A stretch of DNA of 64,000 bases from Clostridia bacterium (lineage in GTDB: Bacteria > Bacillota > Clostridia > Christensenellales > Aristaeellaceae): NCBI GenBank assembly GCA_900769875.1, contig CAAGII010000156.1:6333-70332 (forward strand), written 5' to 3'. The position numbers and the translations under genes are program-made. The notes beneath the pieces were generated by a model. It was not told the DNA's origin. It was given only the letters and a program-made list of their open reading frames with translations, and searched no databases. Below are positions 25,265-33,674 of this stretch, piece after piece (the first letter of the stretch is position 1; each line of letters opens with the position of its first letter).

Positions 25265-26724
25265 TACAGCGTCACCTCCCCATCGTATCCGCATGCATCT
25301 TCCAACGCCTGTCCGACCCGGTACAGCAGCGGCTCGGAGAAAGCAGCGCCCATCAGTTGCACGCCTACGGGCAGACCGGATTCATCCTTGCCGCAGGGGA
25401 GGGACAGCGACGGAATGCCCGCGATGTTCACCGGCACGGTGTGGATATCACCCAAATACATTTCCAGCGGGCTCATGGTCTTTTCGCCAAGCTTGTAGGC
25501 GGTGGTCGGCGCGACTGGACCCAGCAGGCAATCGCAGCTTTGCAGAACGCTCGTGAAATCGCGGATGACGAGCGTGCGAACCTCCAGCGCCTTTTTGTAG
25601 TAGGCGTCATAGTACCCGGCGCTGAGCGTGTAGGTGCCCAGCAGAATGCGGCGCTTCACTTCTGCGCCAAAGCCCTCGGAGCGGCTTTTGACGTACATTT
25701 CGTCGAGGCTTTCAAAGCACTCGGCGCGGTGACCGTAGCGCACACCGTCAAAGCGCGCGAGGTTGGACGATGCTTCCGCGCTGGACAGCACGTAGTACGC
25801 GGGCAGCGCATGCTCCAGACTGGGCAGGCTGACCTCACGCACCTGCGCGCCCATATCCCTGAGCAGCCGCACAGCGCTCATCACGGCTTTGCGAACGCCG
25901 TCGGACAGACCTTCCGCGAACATTTCTCGCGGTAGACCGATGCGCAGTCCCTTCACCCCGTCGCGAAGCTGGCGGCTCATGGGTGTGTAGCCCTGCTTGA
26001 TGGAGGTGGAATCGCGGCGATCATAGCCCGCGATGACATCCAGAGCCATCGCGTTGTCCGCCACTGTGCGGGTCATCGGGCCGATCTGATCGAGACTGGA
26101 TGCAAAGGCGACCAACCCGTAGCGGCTGACCATGCCATAGGTGGGCTTCATGCCGACCACGCCGCAGAAGGCGGCAGGCTGCCGGATGGAACCGCCCGTA
26201 TCACTGCCCAGCGCGAAGGGCGCTTCGTGCGCGGCGACGCAGGCGGCGCTGCCGCCTGAGGAGCCGCCCGGCACACAGTCAAGCGCGCGCGGATTACGGG
26301 TGGGATGGAAGGCGCTGTTTTCGGTGGTGGAGCCCATGGCAAACTCATCCATGTTGGTTTTGCCAAGCAGCACGCAGCCCGCACTGCGCAGTTTCTCCCA
26401 GACGGTGGCAGAATAGGGCGGCACGAAGTCCGCCAGCATCCTGCTGGCACAGGTCGTTTTAACGCCGGCAGTGCAGATGTTGTCCTTGACCGCGACCGGC
26501 ACGCCGCAAAGCGGATGCACCTTCTCGCCGCTTTTGCGAAGCGCGTCGGCTTCGTCCGCCTGTGCGAGCGCTACGTCGTCGCATACGGTGATATAGGCGC
26601 CGATTTGGTCCTCTGTCTGATGGATTTGCTCCAGATAGGCCGCTGTGACCTCGCGGGAGGACAGCGTACCCTTTCGCAGCGATTGCGAAAGCCCGGTCAG
26701 ACTCATTTGAATGATGTCCTTCAT
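25264..26724 (-). CDS. gatA: Asp/Glu-tRNA amidotransferase subunit A (glutaminase)
   Basis: 486 residues. This subunit releases ammonia from glutamine for transfer to the activated tRNA-bound Asp or Glu. The amidase Ser-cisSer-Lys triad is intact: Lys in PVAVKDNICT, cis-Ser in GGSSGGSAA and Ser nucleophile in GSDTGGSIRQPAAFCG. The start is ATG 26724 (GGGAGG 9 bases upstream); the preceding GTG at 26727 is nearly as good. It lies 12 bases behind the aspS-gatC fusion and overlaps gatB by one base. Confidence 0.97.
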   Translation of the reverse strand: MKDIIQMSLTGLSQSLRKGTLSSREVTAAYLEQIHQTEDQIGAYITVCDDVALAQADEADALRKSGEKVHPLCGVPVAVKDNICTAGVKTTCASRMLADFVPPYSATVWEKLRSAGCVLLGKTNMDEFAMGSTTENSAFHPTRNPRALDCVPGGSSGGSAACVAAHEAPFALGSDTGGSIRQPAAFCGVVGMKPTYGMVSRYGLVAFASSLDQIGPMTRTVADNAMALDVIAGYDRRDSTSIKQGYTPMSRQLRDGVKGLRIGLPREMFAEGLSDGVRKAVMSAVRLLRDMGAQVREVSLPSLEHALPAYYVLSSAEASSNLARFDGVRYGHRAECFESLDEMYVKSRSEGFGAEVKRRILLGTYTLSAGYYDAYYKKALEVRTLVIRDFTSVLQSCDCLLGPVAPTTAYKLGEKTMSPLEMYLGDIHTVPVNIAGIPSLSLPCGKDESGLPVGVQLMGAAFSEPLLYRVGQALEDACGYDGEVTL

Positions 26725-26739
26725 CACGCTCAGCCTCCC

Positions 26740-28815
26740 TTACTCAAACGTCTTTGGCACGATGGGGCATGCGTCCGTTGCAAGCGGCGCGTTCTGCAAA
26801 AGCAGCGCACGGTCGAAGGACGCCTCGGGTACATCCTCACGCAGCACATTCTGTGTGGGAATGACATGCGCCGTCATCGGTACACCGGTGGTATCCACTC
26901 GCTGCAGCTGCTGGGCGAACTGCAGAATCGTGTTCATTTCGCCGCCCATGCGTTCCTCTTCATCGGGTGAAAGCGCAAGCTTAGCCAGCTCGGCAACCTG
27001 CCGCACGGCGATGCGCGGCTTCTTCAGTGCAGCCTGATGCAGCTCGTTGCCTGCCGAAACACCCAGCTTCAGCACCTTGAGCTGCTCGGGATCGACCATA
27101 TCGGGCGCGCCGGTCATCAGGCAGGACGCGTCACGAACCTTGGGGAAGGCGATCACATCCCTGAGACTGTCCGCGCCAAGCAGCAGCATCACGAAGCGAT
27201 CCAGACCAAAGGCGAAGCCGCCGTGCGGCGGCGTGCCGTACTGGAACGCGTCGATCAGGAAGCCGAAGCGCTGCCGAGCCGATTCCTCGGTAAAGCCGAG
27301 CGCCTTGAACATCGTGGCCTGAATGTCGGCGCGATGGATTCGGATGGAGCCGCTGCCAAGCTCGGTACCGTTGAGCACCACGTCATACGCCTGCGAACGG
27401 ACACGCGCCGGGTCGGTAAAGAGGTACTGCATATCTTCCTCATACGGCATGGTGAAGGGGTGATGCGTCGCCACAAAGCGCTTTTCATCCTCGCTCCACT
27501 CAAACTGCGGGAAATCGGTCACGAAGCAGAACTGGAAATCATCCTTGCGGCGCAGACCCAGCATATCGCCGACCTCAAGGCGCAGACCGCACAGCGTGCG
27601 GCAAACGACGTCGAATTTGTCCGCGCAGAAGAGGATGAAGTCGCCGTCCTGCGCATCCAGCGCCGTGAGCAGCTCCTGCCACTGGGGTTTGGTGAAGTAC
27701 TTTTGCAGAATCGAATTGACCTCGCCGTTTTCGTGAATCAGTATCCACGCCATGCCCTTCGCGCCGTAGCCAAGCGCGTGGTCGGTCAGCGTCTCGATGG
27801 TTGTGCGCGTGAATTTTTCCGCGCAGCCCTTGCAGTTGATGGCGCGCACCTTTCCGCCCGTATCCGCCACCTTGCGGAACACAGAGAAGGAGCAGCGCTG
27901 CGCAAGCGGCGTGATATCGCGAATCTGCATGCCAAAGCGCAGGTCGGGCTTGTCGCAGCCGTACAGATCCATGGAATCCTGCCAGGTGATGCGGGGGAAG
28001 TCGTATTCGACGGTGCGCCCCGTCACGTCATGGAACACTGCCTTGAACATCTTTTCCAGATGCACAAGCACATCCTCCTGCTCTACAAAGGACATTTCCA
28101 TATCAACCTGCGTAAACTCCGGCTGACGGTCGGCACGCAGATCCTCATCGCGGAAGCAGCGCGCCACCTGGTAGTAGCGGTCCATGCCGCCAACCATCAG
28201 CAGCTGCTTGAAAATCTGTGGGCTCTGCGGCAATGCGTAGAATGTACCGGGATGCACGCGGCTGGGCACCAGATAATCGCGCGCGCCCTCCGGGGTGGAT
28301 TTACACAGCATGGGCGTTTCCACCGCGACAAAGCCCTCGCTGTCCAGAAAGCGCTCCGCAGCGGCCTGCACCGTGTGGCGGAAGCGCAGAGCTTTCTGCA
28401 TCGCGGGACGGCGCAGGTCAAGATAACGGTACTTGAGGCGAAGCTCCTCGCGAACCTTTGCGTCCTCGTCCAGAGAGAAGGGGAGCGGCCTGGCTTCGCT
28501 AAGAATGGTCAGCGAGGTTGCGCGCAGTTCCACCTCGCCCGTGTCCAGACGGGGGTTGTAGGTGCTTTCATCCCTCTTCTGGATTTCGCCCGAGACCTGC
28601 ACCACGCTCTGGAGATGCACGCTCTCCGCGCGATGGAAGTCCTCCTCCGGGAGACTGGCAAGGTCGCATACCACCTGAGCCACGCCCTCGCGATCCTTCA
28701 CATCCAGAAAGACCACGCCGCCCATGTCGCGCTTGGTCTGCACCCAGCCGCAGAGCGTCGCCTGGCTGCCCATATGCTCCCTGCGAATGCTGCCGCAATA
28801 ATGCGTCCGCTTCAT
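26740..28815 (-). CDS. aspS-gatC: Aspartyl-tRNA synthetase fused to GatC
   Basis: 691 residues, about 100 longer than a normal bacterial AspRS. Residues 1-594 are a complete AspRS: OB-fold anticodon domain (CGWVQTKRDMGGVVF), class II motif 2 RCFRDEDLRADRQPEF, the GAD insertion and motif 3 FGLDRFVMLL. From about residue 597 the chain matches GatC (VRQVAELAKLALS, ILQFAQQLQRVDTTGVP, NVLREDVPEAS, NAPLATDACPIVPK). No separate gatC occurs in the operon, so the fusion must supply GatC to GatA and GatB. The synthetase is therefore probably non-discriminating, making Asp-tRNA(Asn) for amidation. By hand alignment the residue equivalent to E. coli Leu30, used in tRNA discrimination, is Met31. The start at 28815 has AAGGAGG 9 bases upstream. 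Confidence 0.95.
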   Translation of the reverse strand: MKRTHYCGSIRREHMGSQATLCGWVQTKRDMGGVVFLDVKDREGVAQVVCDLASLPEEDFHRAESVHLQSVVQVSGEIQKRDESTYNPRLDTGEVELRATSLTILSEARPLPFSLDEDAKVREELRLKYRYLDLRRPAMQKALRFRHTVQAAAERFLDSEGFVAVETPMLCKSTPEGARDYLVPSRVHPGTFYALPQSPQIFKQLLMVGGMDRYYQVARCFRDEDLRADRQPEFTQVDMEMSFVEQEDVLVHLEKMFKAVFHDVTGRTVEYDFPRITWQDSMDLYGCDKPDLRFGMQIRDITPLAQRCSFSVFRKVADTGGKVRAINCKGCAEKFTRTTIETLTDHALGYGAKGMAWILIHENGEVNSILQKYFTKPQWQELLTALDAQDGDFILFCADKFDVVCRTLCGLRLEVGDMLGLRRKDDFQFCFVTDFPQFEWSEDEKRFVATHHPFTMPYEEDMQYLFTDPARVRSQAYDVVLNGTELGSGSIRIHRADIQATMFKALGFTEESARQRFGFLIDAFQYGTPPHGGFAFGLDRFVMLLLGADSLRDVIAFPKVRDASCLMTGAPDMVDPEQLKVLKLGVSAGNELHQAALKKPRIAVRQVAELAKLALSPDEEERMGGEMNTILQFAQQLQRVDTTGVPMTAHVIPTQNVLREDVPEASFDRALLLQNAPLATDACPIVPKTFE

Positions 28816-28851
28816 TCAAACATTCCTCCTTGCCGGGCCCATCACAAGAAA

Positions 28852-29177
28852 ATGCGCCTTCCATCCCTCCATGGGACGAAAGACGCATGTCTTACGCGGT
28901 ACCACCCAAATTGAGCTTCATCCTTGAAGCTCACCTTTCACCAACGGGCCGCGTACACATGGATGCGTCGCGACCGATTGCCTGAAGCTGTAGCGGGCTT
29001 CACCCGTCCGAGCCTACTGCATGCGAAGGAACGCATGGTTCAGTCGGCGGCTCCGAGCTGTTCCTTCACCGGGCGCTTCCTGCCGCACTTGCACCTTGAC
29101 GCGGCTCTCTGAAAGGATCGCTTTCGGCTACTGCTGCTCTTCACAGCCTTCGTCAGGGAATGCTCCCCTCTGAAATT
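28852..29177 (-). promoter_or_regulatory. T-box riboswitch leader of the transamidation operon
   Basis: Minus strand. The T-box sequence AATTTGGGTGGTACCGCG lies at 28895-28912. It is followed by a terminator hairpin (28852-28888: ATGCGTCTTTCGTCCC against GGGATGGAAGGCGCAT, then TTTCTTG). Stem III is seen at about 28913-28931 (GAGCTTCAAGGATGAAGCTC). Stem I: apical loop 29082-29110 (AGAGAGCCG...GGTGCAAG), the S-turn AGTA at 29129-29132 opposite GAA at 29065-29067, closed by GAGC/GCTC below and GCCG/CGGT above. The specifier side of that loop reads GAAGGAACA, so the readable triplets are AAC (Asn, 29060-29062, followed by the expected purine) and the overlapping GAA (Glu, 29061-29063). The variable T-box base is T, predicting discriminator A73 in the sensed tRNA. 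Confidence 0.92.
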
Positions 29178-29183
29178 GGCATC

Positions 29184-29212
29184 ATGATAGCACAGCGCCA
29201 TGTGCTTGTCAA
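29184..29212 (-). promoter_or_regulatory. Promoter of the aspS-gatC/gatA/gatB operon
   Basis: Minus strand TTGACA (29207-29212), 17-base spacer, TATCAT (29184-29189). It places the transcript start near 29177, at the 5' edge of T-box stem I. Confidence 0.85.
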
Positions 29213-29309
29213 GCAAAAAACAGGAAAAATGCAAGCGAAACACAAAAGACTGCATTCTTGCCGGTATAGCAGACCAAATGTTGCCCTGTCATGCAGGATA
29301 CATGGCGCG

Positions 29310-29342
29310 AAAAAGCACCTCCCGCCATATGGCAGGAGGTGC
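29310..29342 (-). terminator. Terminator of the 5'-nucleotidase gene
   Basis: Minus strand GCACCTCCTGCC, 4-base loop, GGCGGGAGGTGC, then TTTTT. It lies 31 bases after the stop codon. Confidence 0.88.
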
Positions 29343-29372
29343 GGAGATTCCGCGAGGATGGGGGAGACGCGC

Positions 29373-31019
29373 TTACTCAGCAGCCTCCACAGCCACGATA
29401 CGGCCCTCGCCGTAGGGATTGGCGTACTCTTCGCCAACAACGCCGCCCAGCGTGTTGACGATGTAGGTGATGAGCACCTGGTTATCCAGCATGGCTTCAT
29501 CCACCAGCACCTTGCAGGAGGTGAACATGTTGGTGCCGTCGCCGCCGCTCTTGAGCATGTAGTTATGGGAGGATACGGTGTACACCTTGTCCAGCTGCAG
29601 GGGCTCGCCGCCGACCATGACGTTCTTCACGCGGTATTCGCCGGCCACGCCGGTGAAGTTGCCCTTGTCGTCGTTGGTGCAGGAGCTCTCGATGTAGGTG
29701 TGGATCTCATAGGTCAGGCCGGAAACCTGCAGGAAGCCGCCGGACTCGCCGGGCACCTTGCGGGCGTTCCACTCCAGCGCGTCCAGAATCTGCTGACCGG
29801 TGGCCTCCACCACGCACATGGCGTTGCCGAAGGGATGCACCTTCAGAATGTCGTTGAGAGTGATATCACCGGCCTTGATGGTATCGCGGATGCCGCCGCC
29901 GTTCACCAGACCGATGTCGGCATTGCCCATCACGCGATAGGCGTCGGCGCACAGGTCGCCAAGATTGGTTTCCGCGTTGCGGATAATGCGTACGTCAGTG
30001 GCGGGATCCTTGATGACCAGCGCCACCTGCGTGGTTGCAACCACCTCGGCCAGCTTGGCGTCGAGGGTTGCGGTCGCGTTCTTCACAGCGGCAGCTACGG
30101 CGGTATCGCCGCACAGCGCGGGGAAGCTCACGTCATACTTCCAGGTATACAGACCGGTGGACAGCTTGCCGTCCTTGGTGATTTTCAGATAGCCGATGTT
30201 GGCCAGCTTGGTGCCGCAGGCAGCAAGCAGAACGGTGTTGCCGTCCTTGTTCAGCACTTCCTCCTGAGACAGCTCGGAATGGCTGTGGCCGTCCAGCAGG
30301 ACATCAATGCCGGTGGTGTTGGCGATCACATCGGTGGACATCCAGGGAGCGCACTCCTTCTCGATGCCAAGGTGAGCCAGCGCAACCACATACTGGGCGC
30401 CTTCCGCGCGGGCCTCGTCCACAGCGGTCTGCACAGCGGCGTACAGGTCAGCGCCGTCGTTGCCCTCGCTGAAGCCGTACACATAGTTGCCTTCCTCATC
30501 CTGGAAGAAGGTAGGGGTGGAGGCGGTGAAGGTCTTGGGCGTGGTCACGCCGACGAAGGCGATCTTCACACCGTCAAACTCCTTCATTTCATAGGCCTTG
30601 AACACGAGCTCGCCCTTGTAGGTGAAGTTGCAGCTCACATAGGGATATGCGGCCTTGTCCTTCAGCTCAAGGAAACGATCCATACCATAGTCAAACTCAT
30701 GGTTGCCGGGGATGGCAATATCATAGCCCACGGCGTTCATCAGATCGACGATCGCTTCGCCATTGGTCATGGTGCCCACGGGCTCGCCCTGAATGGCATC
30801 GCCATCGTCGACCAGCACCACATGGTTCTTCTTGGCAAGTTCGTCACGAATAGCGGCAAGGCCGACATAGCCAAAGCCCTGATTGATGCCGCAGTGCGCG
30901 TCGGACGTGAAGAGCACGACCAGATCCTTGGTCAGCGCGGGCGCAGCGTCTTCCGCAAAGGCGGCGGCGCAGGTCATGACCATTGCCAGCGCAAGGAAAA
31001 GAGCAAGCAGCTTCCTCAT
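29373..31019 (-). CDS. Secreted 5'-nucleotidase / 2',3'-cyclic nucleotide phosphodiesterase family protein
   Basis: 548 residues with a type I signal peptide (MRKLLALFLALAMVMTC..., cleavage near AFA-ED). The calcineurin-like metallophosphatase domain (about residues 30-260) shows the metal-binding blocks FTSDAHCG, VDDGDAIQG, IPGNHEFDYG and LLDGHSHSEL. The C-terminal 5'-nucleotidase domain (about 320-520) has NLGDLCADAYR, LVNGGGIRDTI and SGGDGTNMF. UshA/YfkN-type enzymes release nucleosides and phosphate outside the membrane. There is no LPxTG motif or membrane tail, so the protein is probably free or loosely wall-bound. The start at 31019 has AAGGAGG 8 bases upstream. The BMP-type transporter at 37313-42753 could take up its products (inference). 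Confidence 0.92.
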   Translation of the reverse strand: MRKLLALFLALAMVMTCAAAFAEDAAPALTKDLVVLFTSDAHCGINQGFGYVGLAAIRDELAKKNHVVLVDDGDAIQGEPVGTMTNGEAIVDLMNAVGYDIAIPGNHEFDYGMDRFLELKDKAAYPYVSCNFTYKGELVFKAYEMKEFDGVKIAFVGVTTPKTFTASTPTFFQDEEGNYVYGFSEGNDGADLYAAVQTAVDEARAEGAQYVVALAHLGIEKECAPWMSTDVIANTTGIDVLLDGHSHSELSQEEVLNKDGNTVLLAACGTKLANIGYLKITKDGKLSTGLYTWKYDVSFPALCGDTAVAAAVKNATATLDAKLAEVVATTQVALVIKDPATDVRIIRNAETNLGDLCADAYRVMGNADIGLVNGGGIRDTIKAGDITLNDILKVHPFGNAMCVVEATGQQILDALEWNARKVPGESGGFLQVSGLTYEIHTYIESSCTNDDKGNFTGVAGEYRVKNVMVGGEPLQLDKVYTVSSHNYMLKSGGDGTNMFTSCKVLVDEAMLDNQVLITYIVNTLGGVVGEEYANPYGEGRIVAVEAAE

Positions 31020-31043
31020 GAAAAATCCCTCCTTGGTTTCTTG

Positions 31044-31091
31044 TGGTACATTGTACCATTCTCATTATAGCATAACGCATGCCAAATTCAA
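31044..31091 (-). promoter_or_regulatory. Promoter with adjacent palindromic operator candidate, 5'-nucleotidase gene
   Basis: Minus strand TTGAAT (31086-31091), 16-base spacer, TATAAT (31064-31069). Just downstream, 31044-31058 reads TGGTACATTGTACCA, a perfect 7-base inverted repeat around one central base, placed near the transcript start where a repressor could act. Confidence 0.7.
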
Positions 31092-31190
31092 GTAGCAACT
31101 GCAGTCCAATGAACTTTTTGGCGGCATGCCGTACAGATTTTCCATGCCCCGGGAACAGCCTCCGCGACGGCGCATGAGCGCGGGGCATAC

Positions 31191-31230
31191 AAAAAGCGGC
31201 ACGCCCTGTGTTTTGTGCAGAGCATACCGC
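31191..31230 (-). terminator. Terminator of nifS-nifU-HAD operon
   Basis: Minus strand GCGGTATGCTCTG and CAGGGCGTGCCGC (with G-U pairs) followed by TTTTTG, 7 bases past the HAD stop codon. Confidence 0.78.
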
Positions 31231-31236
31231 TGCCTG

Positions 31237-31977
31237 TTATTCAGCCAGCTGACGCAGCAGCAGCTGTGTCAGCGCGGGCATATCGGGCGCGTCAAGCGTC
31301 ACATCGGCATGCGCGACCTGCGGCTCGTCATTTCCCGTCAGCTTGCTGGGAATGTAGGCCGTCCTGAGTCCATAGCGCGTGGCGCAGAGAATATCGTCCG
31401 TCGGACTGTTGCCGACCATCATGATCTGGGACGGAGGCACATTCGCCCAGTCGAGCAGCTGCTGATAAAACGCTTTGGAGGGCTTCTTCACGCCGTAATC
31501 GGAGGAAATGAAGATGGCATCGAAATCCTCCCAGATACCAAGCGAACGAAGCTCCGGCTCGGTAAAGAGGCGCTGCGCGTTGCTCAGCAGCGCGATGCGC
31601 GCGCCCGCGCTGCGCAGTGACTGCAGCATTTCCTTCGTGCCGGGATAGAGGCGGAAGTAGTCCGTGCTGACTGCCCGGAACACACGCATGGCCTCCGCGC
31701 AGAGCGCATCATCCGCGATAACGCCCTTTTCGGCGTAGAGCAGGCGGAAGGTTTCCGCAAGATCCACCTCCACAGCGTCGTCGTCCTTTTGTGTGCGCAG
31801 AGCGGAAGCCTGCGCGTCAAGCTGCGCGCTGTAGGCGCTTTGGAGCGCTTCGGGCGTCCAGTCTGCGCCGTGGTAGCGCATGAGGTTTGCCATGGTCAGC
31901 CATACGCACGGGCGGCTTTCGTCGGTGTGGATGTCCTCAAGGGTTCCGTAGCAGTCAAAGGCAATCACCTGCAGCAT
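31237..31977 (-). CDS. HAD-superfamily hydrolase
   Basis: 246 residues. HAD motif I is FDCYGTLED (Asp nucleophile, but Tyr where most phosphatases have the second Asp, as in L-2-haloacid dehalogenase-like members). Motif II is ALLSNAQ, the motif III Lys lies in YGVKKPSKAFYQ and motif IV in MMVGNSPTDDILCA. The cap is helical, inserted after motif I. The start at 31977 has AAAGGAG 8 bases upstream and follows nifU by 13 bases, so it belongs to the nifS-nifU transcript. The substrate is unknown; a house-cleaning phosphatase is the likeliest guess. Confidence 0.88.
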   Translation of the reverse strand: MLQVIAFDCYGTLEDIHTDESRPCVWLTMANLMRYHGADWTPEALQSAYSAQLDAQASALRTQKDDDAVEVDLAETFRLLYAEKGVIADDALCAEAMRVFRAVSTDYFRLYPGTKEMLQSLRSAGARIALLSNAQRLFTEPELRSLGIWEDFDAIFISSDYGVKKPSKAFYQQLLDWANVPPSQIMMVGNSPTDDILCATRYGLRTAYIPSKLTGNDEPQVAHADVTLDAPDMPALTQLLLRQLAE

Positions 31978-31990
31978 GGAAGCATCTCCT

Positions 31991-32383
31991 TTATCTCTGG
32001 TGTTCCTCCTTTTGGTTTCGCTGCCTGCGCTGAAAATCCTCCACAGCCGCGTGAATTGCCTGCTCAGCCAGCATGGAGCAATGCATCTTGACCGGCGGCA
32101 GCCCGTCCAGCGCCTCGGCCACGGCCTGATTGGTCAGCGCAAGGGCGTCCTCGATGCTGCGCCCCTTGACCATTTCGGTCGCCATGGAGCTTGTGGCGAT
32201 CGCCGCGCCGCATCCAAAGGTTTTGAAGCGCACGTCGGTGATGATGCCGTCCTCCACAAGAATATCCATTTTCATGATATCGCCGCATTTGGCGTTGCCC
32301 ACCGTGCCGGTGCCGCTGGGGTTTTCCAGCTCGCCGACATTGCGGGGATTGGCAAAGTGATCCATCACCTTTTCACTGTACAT
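31991..32383 (-). CDS. nifU: NifU/IscU-type iron-sulfur cluster scaffold
   Basis: 130 residues. The three scaffold cysteines are present: NAKCGD, TFGCGAAIA and KMHCSML, with the preceding Asp (GD) of the cluster site. MDHFANPRNVGEL is the standard IscU/NifU N-terminus. The protein accepts sulfur from the cysteine desulfurase encoded immediately upstream (15 bases apart) and assembles [2Fe-2S] or [4Fe-4S] clusters. The C-terminal tail is Gln/Arg-rich. No second Fe-S scaffold domain is fused, so it is the short, N-terminal-only form common in Clostridia. Confidence 0.95.
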   Translation of the reverse strand: MYSEKVMDHFANPRNVGELENPSGTGTVGNAKCGDIMKMDILVEDGIITDVRFKTFGCGAAIATSSMATEMVKGRSIEDALALTNQAVAEALDGLPPVKMHCSMLAEQAIHAAVEDFQRRQRNQKEEHQR

Positions 32384-32398
32384 GATACCGCCTCCCGA

Positions 32399-33598
32399 TT
32401 ATTTTGAAGGATAGGGACAAAAGCCGTTAACGGTCGAGGTATGCTCATTGAGCACACTCATGGCGCGGAGACTCTCGACAATGGGCGGCAGCCGATCAAG
32501 CACCGTCCGGATCTCCGCCTCCGTGGTGTCCGTGCCAAGCGTCAGGCGGAGCGAGCCGTGCGCGATCTCATGGGGCAGACCGATGGCCAGCAGCACATGG
32601 CTTGGATCCAGACTGCCCGACGTGCACGCCGAGCCGCTGGAGCCGCAGATCCCGGCAAGGTCAAGCCGCAGCAGCAGCGCCTCGCCCTCGATGTAGCGCA
32701 CCGAAATATTGCAGTTATTGGGAAGTCTGTCCTCGCGGGGACCGTTGATGCGCACATCCGGGACGCTTGAAAGAATGCCGTCCATCAGCATGTCGCGCAA
32801 ACGGGACAAGCGACGGGCGTTCTCATCAAGGTTCTCAACCGCCAGCTCAATGGCTTTGCCAAGCCCCACGATGCCGGGCAGGTTCTCCGTGCCTGCGCGT
32901 AGTCCGCGCTCCTGCGCGCCGCCGTGCACCAGGCTGTCCAGCCGAACGCCGCGCTTTATATAGAGCGCGCCCGTTCCCTTGGGCCCGTGAAACTTGTGCG
33001 CGGAGAGTGAAAGCATATCACAGCCAAAGTCATCCACATTCACGGGAATCGCGCCGATGGCCTGCACAGCGTCTGTGTGGAACAGCACCCTGTGCGCCCG
33101 CGCGATGCGGCCAATCTCCCGAACAGGCTCAATGGTACCGATCTCATTGTTGGCGGTCATGATGCTGATGAGAATGGTTTCATCGGTGATGGCCTTTTCT
33201 ACATCCTCGGGACGAACGCGGCCCACGCTGTCCACTGGCAGATAGGTCACGGTGAAGCCCTGCTTTTCCAGCCACTGGCAGGTATGCAGCACCGCGTGAT
33301 GTTCAATGGCGCTTGTGATGATATGGCGACCCTTGCCACGCAGCGCAAAGGCCGCACCCTTGATCGCCCAGTTGTCGCTTTCCGAGCCGCCCGCGGTGAA
33401 ATAGATTTCCTGATGCTGTGCGCCGATGGCCGCAGCCACCTGCCTGCGCGCATGATCGACCGCCTTGTGCGCTTCGCGTCCGATGGCGTGAATGCTGGAG
33501 GGATTGCCGTACACCTGTGTGAAATAGGGCAGCATCGCCTCCAGCACTGCGGGGCTGACAGGCGTTGTGGCGGCATGATCGAGATAAATGCGTTCCAT
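32399..33598 (-). CDS. nifS: Cysteine desulfurase, NifS/IscS family
   Basis: 399 residues from ATG 33598 (AAAGGAG 7 bases upstream); the frame is open upstream to 33640 without support. Removes sulfur from cysteine using PLP. Seen: IYLDHAATTPVSP start, His of the PLP site in SAIEHHAVLHT, Lys in LSAHKFHGPKGTG and the mobile catalytic Cys loop SSGSACTSGSLDPSHVL of the group I (IscS/NifS) type. First gene of nifS-nifU-HAD, with a consensus promoter. Confidence 0.95.
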   Translation of the reverse strand: MERIYLDHAATTPVSPAVLEAMLPYFTQVYGNPSSIHAIGREAHKAVDHARRQVAAAIGAQHQEIYFTAGGSESDNWAIKGAAFALRGKGRHIITSAIEHHAVLHTCQWLEKQGFTVTYLPVDSVGRVRPEDVEKAITDETILISIMTANNEIGTIEPVREIGRIARAHRVLFHTDAVQAIGAIPVNVDDFGCDMLSLSAHKFHGPKGTGALYIKRGVRLDSLVHGGAQERGLRAGTENLPGIVGLGKAIELAVENLDENARRLSRLRDMLMDGILSSVPDVRINGPREDRLPNNCNISVRYIEGEALLLRLDLAGICGSSGSACTSGSLDPSHVLLAIGLPHEIAHGSLRLTLGTDTTEAEIRTVLDRLPPIVESLRAMSVLNEHTSTVNGFCPYPSK

Positions 33599-33645
33599 GG
33601 TCAGACTCCTTTGCGGAATATAATAACCCACCAAATCCATAGGTA

Positions 33646-33674
33646 ATTATAGCAGGAATTCTATATCCTGTCAA
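33646..33674 (-). promoter_or_regulatory. Consensus promoter of nifS operon
   Basis: Minus strand TTGACA (33669-33674), 17-base spacer, TATAAT (33646-33651): an exact SigA consensus. No classical IscR palindrome was recognised between it and the start codon. Confidence 0.88.

Noticed and set aside
27037..28914. A 625-codon open frame on the plus strand opposite aspS-gatC
   Set aside because: It is a shadow of a GC-rich gene. The minus-strand AspRS-GatC match is unambiguous, and the plus frame has no domain, ribosome site or promoter.
29041..29047. GAC (Asp) triplet before TGAAC as the T-box specifier
   Set aside because: It lies outside the loop formed by the AGTA and GAA S-turn. The GAAC tetranucleotide at 29060-29063 fits the specifier position better.
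33600..33645. IscR-type operator in front of nifS
   Set aside because: No convincing palindrome of that type; only weak symmetry between ATAACCC and AGGTAAT.
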